A DNA stretch of 64,000 nucleotides, from the NCBI GenBank assembly GCA_035707805.1, contig DASSTS010000031.1, positions 1-64,000 on the forward strand, read 5' to 3'. This DNA comes from Castellaniella sp035707805 (GTDB taxonomy: Bacteria > Pseudomonadota > Gammaproteobacteria > Burkholderiales > Burkholderiaceae_B). Under the pieces are notes generated by a model, which saw only the letters and a list, made by a program, of their open reading frames with translations, searched no databases and had not been told where the DNA came from. This document shows positions 37,022 through 44,626 of this stretch, one piece after another. How positions within the stretch are numbered: position 1 is the first letter of the stretch; the number at the start of each line of letters is the position of its first letter. The position numbers and the translations under genes were made by a program.

Positions 37022-37516
37022 ATGTCTTTCATCGACATGGAACCGGGCGGCGCCGCGCCCGCAGAACCGGCCATCCACCGCCTGACCTTGCGCGAGCGCG
37101 AGGTCGCCGGCTACATCACGCGCGGGCGTTCAAACAAATACATCGCGGCCGAACTGGGCGTGTCGCGCCGCACGATCGAGGCCCACCGGGCACGGATCTT
37201 CATGAAGACCGGCGTGCGCAATGCGGTCGAGCTGACCCGCCACTATGTCCGCCTGAGCCTGAAGATCCCCGCCTCGGACGACCATCAAGGTCCTGTCGCG
37301 ACGGCCTGGCGCGCGCCCGCCGCCGTCCGCTGGGCGGCATGGCGCCGGGGCTGGGCCTCTCAGTGCGCGGCGCAGTCCTGGGCCGGCTTGCCGGACAGCT
37401 CGTCGATGGGGTCCAGGTCGGCCTGGCGGGTCAGCCGCGATTCCAGCAGGGGGACCTGTCCGTTCAGGCGCGTGACCCGCAGCACATTGGATTGGCTGAA
37501 CTCCAGGCTGGCATAG
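37022..37516 (+). CDS. Stand-alone LuxR/FixJ-type HTH protein
   Basis: A 164-residue reading frame. Residues 20-82 form a clear LuxR C-terminal DNA-binding domain (LTLREREVAGYITRG, then SNKYIAAELGVSRRTIEAHR and NAVELTRHYVRL). No receiver or ligand domain precedes it, so it resembles orphan FixJ-type regulators. From about residue 90 onward the sequence is Ala/Trp/Arg/Ser-rich, shows no family pattern and runs 157 bp into the opposite-strand lipoprotein gene. That tail may be spurious, produced by loss of an earlier stop. Only the HTH part is well supported. Confidence 0.7.
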   Translation: MSFIDMEPGGAAPAEPAIHRLTLREREVAGYITRGRSNKYIAAELGVSRRTIEAHRARIFMKTGVRNAVELTRHYVRLSLKIPASDDHQGPVATAWRAPAAVRWAAWRRGWASQCAAQSWAGLPDSSSMGSRSAWRVSRDSSRGTCPFRRVTRSTLDWLNSRLA

Positions 37517-38034
37517 GCTTGGCCGCCGGTCTGCAGCACGATGCGGGCCGGGTCGGTGCCGGTCAGGAACCAGCAGCCCAGCGAGGTGCGGGCGGGGCCG
37601 CTGCCGTCCACGGGGACGTTGCGCGCGCGCCATTGGCCGTCGGGGGCCAGGGTCAGCGTCATGCGGGTGGCGGCGCAGGCGCCGCCGTCCGTGCAGGCGA
37701 TGGTGCCCAGGTAGGTGCGGGTGTCGGCCAACGCCTGGGGGACGTCGCGGCGGGCCGCCGTGGCGGCGGCCTCCTGCGAGGCGCCGGCGTCAGCGCCCGC
37801 CGGGGCGGCCGGGCGGGCGGCGGTGGCGGGCTGCTGCTTGCCAAAGCCCAGCTGCAACTGGGCCGGCGCGACGGCGCCGGATTCCCCTTGGGCGCGCTGC
37901 AGGGCGTCGGACGCCGTGCTGCCGCGGGGGGTGTCGTAGTAGCCGGGTTCGCGTTGCTGGGCGCAGGCCCCCAACAGGACCAGCAGGCCAAGGCCCAGCA
38001 GACGGGCGAAAGAGGGGGCAGTGAGGCGCGGCAT
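37360..38034 (-). CDS. NlpE-like lipoprotein
   Basis: A 224-residue predicted lipoprotein. The signal sequence ends in a lipobox LLGAC, with the lipidated Cys near residue 24. An Ala/Pro/Gln-rich linker (about 50-95) follows, then a C-terminal NlpE-like beta-barrel fold with YLGTIACTDGGACAATRMTLTL near 108-129 and GCWFLTGTDPARIVLQ near 152-167. NlpE proteins sense envelope or copper stress, and the paired Cys residues (IACTDGGAC) may be redox- or metal-active. A start at 38049 is also possible. The gene is divergent from the prepilin peptidase. Confidence 0.75.
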   Translation of the reverse strand: MPRLTAPSFARLLGLGLLVLLGACAQQREPGYYDTPRGSTASDALQRAQGESGAVAPAQLQLGFGKQQPATAARPAAPAGADAGASQEAAATAARRDVPQALADTRTYLGTIACTDGGACAATRMTLTLAPDGQWRARNVPVDGSGPARTSLGCWFLTGTDPARIVLQTGGQAYASLEFSQSNVLRVTRLNGQVPLLESRLTRQADLDPIDELSGKPAQDCAAH

Positions 38035-38100
38035 GACAGTGTCGGTCAAAGGGGCGAAAACGCCATTCTACGCATTTGCCGCCCGCTTGGGCAGTCGCGC

Positions 38101-38811
38101 ATGGGGCTGACGGGCGAGAGCGCCTGGGCGGCGTGGCTGCTGCTGGCCACCTCCGCGGCGCTCAGCATGGCGCTGGGGGCGATGCTGGGGCCCTGGTCCC
38201 GCGTCTACGCCCGGCATGTCCGGGCGGGCGGGCGCGCCGATGCCGCCGCGCTGTGGCGCTCGGCGCATCCCCGCCGCCTGCGCGCGGCCCGCCTCGCCGC
38301 CGACGGGCCGGCTGCACTGGCCCTGGGGTCGCTGGCCTGCTGGCTGGTCGGCACCCAGGGCGCGGCGGGCCTGGCGCCGCTGCTGCTGGGTCTGGGCCTG
38401 GCGTCGCTGGCCTGGCTGGACGCGCGCAGCGGCCTGCTGCCCGATGCCCTGACGCTGCCCCTGACGGTGCTGGGCTGGGGGCTCGGGGCCGCCGGTTTCA
38501 TGGCGGCGGCCGGCGCCTCGCTGGCGGTCTGGGCCGGGCTGGCGTCGGCGGCGGGCCTGTACCGGCGCCTGCGCGGCCGGGACGGCTTTGGCGGCGGCGA
38601 CGTCAAGTGCCTGTCCATGCTGGCCGGCTGGCTGGGCGTGCACGCCGCGCTGGGCATCCTTTGGGGCGCCAGCGTGCTGGGGCTGCTGTGGTGGCTGTGC
38701 GCCGGGCCGCGCCGCCGCGCGGCCTATCCCCTGGGGCCCTGCCTGGCGCTGGCGAGCCTGCCCTGGCTGCTGCCGGCCGGCGGCCCGCCCGATCTCCTGC
38801 GTTTCCTGTAG
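38101..38811 (+). CDS. Prepilin peptidase (A24 family), lacking the methylase domain
   Basis: A 236-residue polytopic membrane protein. Both catalytic aspartates of A24 peptidases are visible: one in WLDARSGLLPDALTLP near residues 106-121, the other in the GxGD-type motif GFGGGDVKCLSMLAGW near 163-178. The conserved PLGPCLALA follows near 213-221. The N-terminal cytoplasmic zinc-binding Cys4 methyltransferase domain of PilD is absent; the first 90 residues are a single helix, a short Arg-rich loop and another helix. It is followed by coaE and zapD, the usual pilD neighbours, but no pilin, pilB or pilC genes are in the window. Function therefore depends on distant substrates, or it is relict. 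Confidence 0.82.
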   Translation: MGLTGESAWAAWLLLATSAALSMALGAMLGPWSRVYARHVRAGGRADAAALWRSAHPRRLRAARLAADGPAALALGSLACWLVGTQGAAGLAPLLLGLGLASLAWLDARSGLLPDALTLPLTVLGWGLGAAGFMAAAGASLAVWAGLASAAGLYRRLRGRDGFGGGDVKCLSMLAGWLGVHAALGILWGASVLGLLWWLCAGPRRRAAYPLGPCLALASLPWLLPAGGPPDLLRFL

Positions 38812-38898
38812 TGTGAGCGGCGCGGTCCCGGCCGCGCCCCGGATGCCGCCGCGGAGGCGGAGTCGGGTACAGTCATGTTTTCGACAGGGGGGCGGCGC

Positions 38899-39531
38899 AT
38901 GTTTTCCATAGGCCTGACGGGCGGGATCGGGTCCGGCAAGACCCAGGTGGCCGACTGGCTGGCCGAATGGGGCGCGGCGGTGATCGACACCGACCAGGTC
39001 GCCCATGCGCTGACCCTGCCCGGCGGCGAGGCCATCGGGCCCCTGCGCCAGGCCTTCGGCCCGGCGGCCATCGATACCGACGGCCGCATGGACCGGGCCT
39101 GGATGCGCGAGCGGGTGTTCGCCGACGCGGGCGCGCGGCTGCGGCTGGAAGCCATCCTGCATCCGCTGATCGACCGGGCCGTGCGCGCGCAGGCATCGGC
39201 CGCGCGGGGGACGTACCTGGTGTACGTGGTGCCGCTGCTGGTCGAGTCCGGACGCTGGCGGGATCGCGTGGACCGCATCTGCGTGGTGGACTGCGATCCC
39301 GAGACCCAGATCCGCCGAGTGCGCGAGCGCAGCGGGCTGACGCCGGAGACCATTGGGCGTATCATGTCCGCTCAAGCTTCCCGAGGGGATCGGCTCGCAG
39401 TCGCCGACGACGTCATCCTGAACGATGGCGCCACTGATCTGCCTGTCCTGCGACAGCGGTCCTGGCGCTGCCATCAGGCATGGTGCGCACTGGCTTCCCG
39501 GTCATCCGATGGGCCGGCCATTCATGATTAG
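38899..39531 (+). CDS. coaE: Dephospho-CoA kinase
   Basis: A 210-residue P-loop kinase for the last step of coenzyme A synthesis. Walker A GLTGGIGSGKT is at residues 5-15. Further family features are VIDTDQVAHAL near 31-41, HPLIDRAVR near 89-97, and YVVPLLVESG near 109-118. The ATG at 38899 follows an AGGGGGG purine run; an in-frame ATG eight codons upstream is less likely. The C-terminal 30 residues are Ser/Arg-rich and less conserved. Confidence 0.94.
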   Translation: MFSIGLTGGIGSGKTQVADWLAEWGAAVIDTDQVAHALTLPGGEAIGPLRQAFGPAAIDTDGRMDRAWMRERVFADAGARLRLEAILHPLIDRAVRAQASAARGTYLVYVVPLLVESGRWRDRVDRICVVDCDPETQIRRVRERSGLTPETIGRIMSAQASRGDRLAVADDVILNDGATDLPVLRQRSWRCHQAWCALASRSSDGPAIHD

Positions 39532-39543
39532 GGTCTTTTGCGT

Positions 39544-40296
39544 GTGATTCTGTACGAGTACCCCTGTAATGAACGTGTACGCACTCTGCTTCGGGTAGAG
39601 TACCTCTTCGACCGCCTGTTTTTCTTCGCGCGGGGCGAAGACCCCCACCATCACCAGATCGCCATGTCCACGCTCTTCGACCTGCTCGACGTGTGCGAGC
39701 GTGCCGATGTGCGTACCGCCGCCCTGCAGGATCTCGACCGGCACCGCACCGCGCTGTCCGGATTGCGCGAGCACCCGGGGGTGGACCGCGCCACGGTCGA
39801 CAGCCTGCTCGACGAGATCCAGGGCGTGTCGACGGCGCTGGCCGGGCAGGGCCGCATCGGCCAGTGCCTGCGCGACAACGAATGGCTGGCCAGCCTGCGC
39901 GGCCGCATCACCGTGCCGGGCGGATCGTCCCCCATCGACCTGCCGTCCTACTACGCCTGGCAGGTCAAGCCGCCCGAGGTCCGCATCCACGACCTGCGCG
40001 GCTGGATCGAGCCGATGATGCCGCTGCACCGCGCCATGGGCCTGATCCTGCAGCTGCTGCGCGATGCGGGCGACGCCCGCGAACAGCTTGCCGGCCAGGG
40101 CGCCTACCAGGAAATGCTGGGCGGCAAGACCTTCCAGCTGCTGCGGGTCTGGGTGGACGCGCAATCGGGCGTCTTCCCCGAAATCAGCGCCAACAAATAC
40201 GTCATCTGGGTGCGGTTCTCCACGCAGGACAACGTCCTCAAGCCGCAGCCCATCGGCCGGGACGTCGCCTTTCGACTCGCCCGCTGCAATCTTTAG
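39544..40296 (+). CDS. zapD: Cell-division protein ZapD
   Basis: A 250-residue cytoplasmic protein that bundles FtsZ filaments at the division ring. The sequence shows the ZapD opening ILYEYPCNERVRTLLRVEYLFDRLFFF (quoted as EYPCNERVRTLLR and EYLFDRLFFF) and the conserved LLRVWVDAQSGVFPEISANK near 201-220. GTG at 39544 is preferred because family members begin with MIxYEYP; the TTG at 39538, two codons earlier, is the alternative. It is 12 bp after coaE. The usual next gene, yacG, is missing; an RND efflux operon follows instead. Confidence 0.93.
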   Translation: MILYEYPCNERVRTLLRVEYLFDRLFFFARGEDPHHHQIAMSTLFDLLDVCERADVRTAALQDLDRHRTALSGLREHPGVDRATVDSLLDEIQGVSTALAGQGRIGQCLRDNEWLASLRGRITVPGGSSPIDLPSYYAWQVKPPEVRIHDLRGWIEPMMPLHRAMGLILQLLRDAGDAREQLAGQGAYQEMLGGKTFQLLRVWVDAQSGVFPEISANKYVIWVRFSTQDNVLKPQPIGRDVAFRLARCNL

Positions 40297-40307
40297 GATC
40301 TCCCATC

Positions 40308-41546
40308 ATGAACGACTCCACGACGCCGTCCGCGGGCGGACGCCGACGGGTGTGGATCTGGGCGGCGCTGTGCGTGCTGGCGACCCTGGTCCTTTGGTAT
40401 TTCTGGCCGGGCGGCCCCGCCCAGCCGACCGGCCGGGGATTCCGCGGCGGGCCGCCGGGCCAGTCCACCCCCGTCTCGGTGGTCGCCGTCGAACCCGGGC
40501 GGATCGACCGCACGCTGCGCGCCCTGGGCACCGTCACCTCGCCGGCGACAGTCACGATCCGTTCCCGGGTGGACGGGCCGCTGCAGTCGCTGCACTTCAC
40601 CGACGGGCAGTCCGTCCAGGCGGGCGACCTGCTGGCGGTCATCGATCCGCGGCCTTTCGAGATCCAGCTGCAGCAGGCGCAAGGCCAGCAGCAGCAGCAC
40701 GCCGCCCAGCTGGACAATGCCCGCCGCGACCTGGCGCGCTACGAGCAGCTGTTCAAGCAGGATTCGGTCGCCCGCCAGCAGCTCGATACGGCCCGCGCCC
40801 AGGTGCGCGAGCTGCAGGGGCAGGCCACCATCGACCAGGCCGCGGTCGAGGACGCCCGCCTGCAGCTCGGCTACACGAGGATCACGGCGCCGGTCGCCGG
40901 TCGGCTGGGCCTGCGCAAGGTGGACGTGGGCAATATGGTGCATGCCTCCGATGCGGACGGCCTGGTCGTGCTGACCCAGAACCAGCCCATCGACGTGGTC
41001 TTCGCCATTCCGCAGACCCGGCTGCAGGCCGTGCTGGCCGCGCGCGCCGGGGATCCGGGCCTGCAGACCCAGCTGCTGGGACAGGCCGGCGGCCCGGTGC
41101 TGGCGACCGGCCGGCTGATCGCGGTGGACAACCAGATCGACGTGGCCACGGGCACCGTGCAGCTCAAGTCCCGCTTCGAGAATGCCGACGGATCCCTGTT
41201 TCCCAACCAGTTCGTGCAGGTGCGCCTGAGGCTGGGCCTGGAGTCCGGTCTGGTGCTGCCGCTGCGGGCCGTCCAGCGCGGCTCGGCCGGTGAGTACGTC
41301 TATCGCGTGGACGCCGAGCACAAGGCGCACGTCGTGCCGGTGACGACCGGTGTGGACGACGGCAACCGCGTCGTGATCGAATCCGGCGTGCAGGCCGGCG
41401 ACACCATCGTGGTCGAGGGCACCGACCGCCTGCGCGAGGGCAGCGTCGTCGAGGTGGTGGCGCCCCTGGCGGACGCGCCGGCCGGCGGCGCGGCGCAGAC
41501 CGGGGCGCCGGGCGCCTCGCCGGCGGGCGGGAGCCCGGCTTCGTGA
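40308..41546 (+). CDS. mdtA: RND efflux periplasmic adaptor, MdtA-like
   Basis: A 412-residue membrane-fusion protein. One N-terminal helix (about residues 15-33), then a lipoyl/barrel-sandwich half with VDGPLQSLHFTDGQSVQAGD near 88-107, an alpha-hairpin coiled coil (QQAQGQQQQHAAQL to QVRELQGQATIDQ, about 123-180), and the second half with YTRITAPVAGRLGLRKVDVGN near 190-210. It should link the inner-membrane pumps to the outer-membrane channel. AGGA precedes the ATG. Its stop overlaps the start of mdtB by four bases (GTGA). The C-terminal tail is Gly/Ala/Pro-rich. Confidence 0.93.
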   Translation: MNDSTTPSAGGRRRVWIWAALCVLATLVLWYFWPGGPAQPTGRGFRGGPPGQSTPVSVVAVEPGRIDRTLRALGTVTSPATVTIRSRVDGPLQSLHFTDGQSVQAGDLLAVIDPRPFEIQLQQAQGQQQQHAAQLDNARRDLARYEQLFKQDSVARQQLDTARAQVRELQGQATIDQAAVEDARLQLGYTRITAPVAGRLGLRKVDVGNMVHASDADGLVVLTQNQPIDVVFAIPQTRLQAVLAARAGDPGLQTQLLGQAGGPVLATGRLIAVDNQIDVATGTVQLKSRFENADGSLFPNQFVQVRLRLGLESGLVLPLRAVQRGSAGEYVYRVDAEHKAHVVPVTTGVDDGNRVVIESGVQAGDTIVVEGTDRLREGSVVEVVAPLADAPAGGAAQTGAPGASPAGGSPAS

Positions 41547-44500
41547 ACCTGTCGCGCCCCTTCATCCTGCGGCCCATCGCCACCACGCTGGCGATGGTCG
41601 CCCTGGCCTTGGCCGGGCTGCTGGGGTATCGCGAATTGCCGGTGTCGGCCCTGCCGCAGGTGGATTTCCCCACCATCCAGGTGACGACGCTCTATCCGGG
41701 GGCCGGCCCCGAGGTCATGACGGCCCTGGTCACCTCGCCGCTGGAGCGCCAGTTCGGCCAGATGCCGGGCCTGTCGCAGATGCTCTCGACCAGTTCGGGC
41801 GGTTCCTCGCGCATCACTTTGCGCTTCGACCTGGGCCTGTCCCTGGACGTGGCCGAACAGGAGGTCCAGGCGGCCATCAACGCGGCGTCCAACCTGCTGC
41901 CGGGCGACATGCCCTCGCCGCCCATCTACCGCAAGGTGAACCCGGCCGACGCGCCCGTCATGACGCTGGCCGTGACCTCGCCGACCTTGCCGCTGGACCA
42001 GGTGCGCGACCTGATCGAGGTGCGGGTGGCGCAGAAACTCTCCCAGATCGGCGGCGTGGGGCTGGTCAGCGTGACGGGCGGCCAGCGGCCCGCCGTGCGC
42101 ATCCAGGTCGATCCTCAGGCCCTGGCGGCCCACCGGCTGACCCTGGCCGACGTGCGCAAGGCCGTCACCCAGGCCAACGTCAACCAGCCCAAGGGCAACC
42201 TCGACGGGCCGCAGCGTTCCATGACCATCAGCGTCAACGACCAGCTGAAGGACCCCGCCGAATACGAGCGCCTGATCCTCGCCTATGAGAACGGCGCCCC
42301 CCTGCGGCTGGGCGACGTGGCGCAGGTGCGCCGCGCCGCCGAGAACCTCTACCAGGCCGCCTGGTTCGACCGCACGCCCGCCGTGCTGCTGAACATCCAG
42401 CGCCAGCCCGGCGCCAACGTGATCCAGGTGGTCGACGAGATCCAGGCGCTGCTGCCGGGGCTGCGCCAGACGCTGCCCACGGGCGTGGACCTGCAGATCG
42501 CGTCCGACCGCACGCACACGATCCGCGACTCGGTCGACCACGTGCAGATCGAGATGCTGCTGGCCATCGCGCTGGTGGTGGCGGTGACCTTCGTCTTCCT
42601 GCGCACCTGGCGCGCCACCCTGATCCCGGGCGTGGTCGTGCCGCTGTCCCTGGTGGGCACCTTCGGGCTGATGTTCCTGATGGGCTTCAGCGTCAACAAC
42701 CTGACCCTGATGGCCCTGACCATCGCCACGGGCTTCGTGGTGGACGATGCCATCGTCATGATCGAGAACATCGCGCGCCACATCGAGGAGGGCGAGGACG
42801 CGCTGACGGCGGCCCTGCGGGGCGCGCGCCAGATCGGCTTCACCCTGGTGTCCCTCACGGTCTCGCTGATCGCCGTGCTGATTCCGCTGCTGTTCATGGC
42901 CGACGTGGTCGGACGGCTGTTCCGCGAGTTCGCCGTCACCCTGGCGGTGGCGATCCTGCTGTCCCTGCTGATCTCGCTGACGCTCACGCCCATGATGTGC
43001 GCTCGCATGCTGAGGGCGGAATCCGAAGAGCGGCATGGCCGCTTCCTGCAATCGGCGGGACGCATGATGGACCGCCTGGTGGCCGGCTACGACCGCGGGC
43101 TGCAATGGGTCCTGGCCCACCAGCGGGCGACGCTGTGGTTCGCCCTCGCGACGCTGGCGGTGACCGCGGGCCTGTATGCGGGCATCCCCAAGGGCTTTTT
43201 CCCGCAGCAGGATACGGGCGCGCTCCAGGCCATCACCGAGGGGCCGCAGTCGGCCTCCTTCGCCGTGATGTCGCGGCTGCAGCAGTCGGCGGTGGATCGC
43301 GTGCTGGACGACCCGGCCGTGGCCTCCGTGACCTCGTTCATCGGCATCGACGGCGACAACACCACATTGAACACGGGGCGGCTGCAGATCACGCTCAAGC
43401 CGCTGTCGGACCGCAGCGAGCGCGCGGATGCCGTCATCGAGCGCCTGAACGGCGCGCTGCGCGGGGTGGTCGGCCTGCAGACCTGGCTGCAGCCGGTGCA
43501 GGAGCTCTCGGTCGAGGACCAGGTCAGCCGGGCGCAGTTCCAGATGACGGTGTCCAGCACCGACGAGGCGGGCCTGGCGCAGTGGGTGCCGCGCCTGATC
43601 CAGGCGATGCGGGACCTGCCGCAGCTGCGGGACGTGGCGGGCGACCTGCAGGACCGGGGACTGGCCCTGACGGTGCAGGTGGACCGCGATGCGGCCGCGC
43701 GCCTGGGGGTCACCCAGGCCTCGATCGACGATGCGCTGTACGACGCCTTCGGCCAGCGGCTGATCTCCACCATCTACACCCAGTCGGCCCAGTACCGCGT
43801 GGTGCTGGAAGCCGATGCCGCCCTGCTCGACGGCGGGCCGCAGGCCCTCGCGCAGATCCACGTGCCGACCGCCGACGGCGGGGTGACGCCCCTGTCCACG
43901 GTGGCCCGCTTCGTCCCCGGGGTGACGCAGCTGGCGGTGCAGCGGCTGGGCCAGTTCCCGGCGGCGACCGTGTCCTTCAACCTGGCGCCGCACGCGGCGC
44001 TGTCCGACGCCGTGCAGGCCATCGAGTCGGCGCGCGCGGACCTGGGGATGCCGGATTCCCTGGAGATCCGGTTCCAGGGCGCGGCGCGGGCCTTCCAGGC
44101 GTCGCTGTCCAGCACGCTGTGGCTGCTGTTGGCCGCCGTGGTCACCATGTACATCGTGCTGGGCGTGTTGTACGAGAGCCTGATCCACCCGGTGACGATC
44201 CTGTCGACGCTGCCGTCCGCCGCCATCGGCGCGCTCCTGGCGCTGTGGATCGGCGGAATCGAGCTGGACATGATCGGCGTGATCGGCATCATCCTGCTGA
44301 TCGGCATCGTCAAGAAGAACGCCATCCTCATGATCGATTTCGCCCTGGATGCGCAGCGCGAGCGGGGGCTGGGGCCGCAGGCCGCCATCCACGAGGCGGC
44401 GCTGCTGCGTTTCCGGCCCATTCTGATGACGACCCTGGCGGCCTTCTTCAGTGCCATTCCGCTGATGCTGGCCACGGGCTCGGGGGCTGAGCTGCGCCAG

Positions 44501-44626
44501 CCGCTGGGCCTGGCCATGGTCGGCGGCCTGCTGTGCAGCCAGCTGCTGACGCTGTTCACCACGCCGGTCATCTATCTGATGTTCGAGCGGCTGGGCCACC
44601 GGCGGGCGGCCCAGGGGCGGCCATGA
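41543..44626 (+). CDS. mdtB: RND efflux pump subunit, MdtB-like
   Basis: A 1027-residue inner-membrane proton/drug antiporter with the 12-helix RND plan and two large periplasmic loops. The N-terminus FILRPIATTLAMVALALAGL and LPVSALPQVDFPTIQV match MdtB. The proton-relay Asp pair is in TGFVVDDAIVMIENIARH near residues 395-412, and the relay Lys is in IGIVKKNAILMIDFAL near 922-937. In E. coli MdtB and MdtC form a heterotrimer handling bile salts and novobiocin; the same pairing is expected here. The GTG start overlaps mdtA and the stop overlaps the next gene (ATGA). Confidence 0.95.
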   Translation: MNLSRPFILRPIATTLAMVALALAGLLGYRELPVSALPQVDFPTIQVTTLYPGAGPEVMTALVTSPLERQFGQMPGLSQMLSTSSGGSSRITLRFDLGLSLDVAEQEVQAAINAASNLLPGDMPSPPIYRKVNPADAPVMTLAVTSPTLPLDQVRDLIEVRVAQKLSQIGGVGLVSVTGGQRPAVRIQVDPQALAAHRLTLADVRKAVTQANVNQPKGNLDGPQRSMTISVNDQLKDPAEYERLILAYENGAPLRLGDVAQVRRAAENLYQAAWFDRTPAVLLNIQRQPGANVIQVVDEIQALLPGLRQTLPTGVDLQIASDRTHTIRDSVDHVQIEMLLAIALVVAVTFVFLRTWRATLIPGVVVPLSLVGTFGLMFLMGFSVNNLTLMALTIATGFVVDDAIVMIENIARHIEEGEDALTAALRGARQIGFTLVSLTVSLIAVLIPLLFMADVVGRLFREFAVTLAVAILLSLLISLTLTPMMCARMLRAESEERHGRFLQSAGRMMDRLVAGYDRGLQWVLAHQRATLWFALATLAVTAGLYAGIPKGFFPQQDTGALQAITEGPQSASFAVMSRLQQSAVDRVLDDPAVASVTSFIGIDGDNTTLNTGRLQITLKPLSDRSERADAVIERLNGALRGVVGLQTWLQPVQELSVEDQVSRAQFQMTVSSTDEAGLAQWVPRLIQAMRDLPQLRDVAGDLQDRGLALTVQVDRDAAARLGVTQASIDDALYDAFGQRLISTIYTQSAQYRVVLEADAALLDGGPQALAQIHVPTADGGVTPLSTVARFVPGVTQLAVQRLGQFPAATVSFNLAPHAALSDAVQAIESARADLGMPDSLEIRFQGAARAFQASLSSTLWLLLAAVVTMYIVLGVLYESLIHPVTILSTLPSAAIGALLALWIGGIELDMIGVIGIILLIGIVKKNAILMIDFALDAQRERGLGPQAAIHEAALLRFRPILMTTLAAFFSAIPLMLATGSGAELRQPLGLAMVGGLLCSQLLTLFTTPVIYLMFERLGHRRAAQGRP

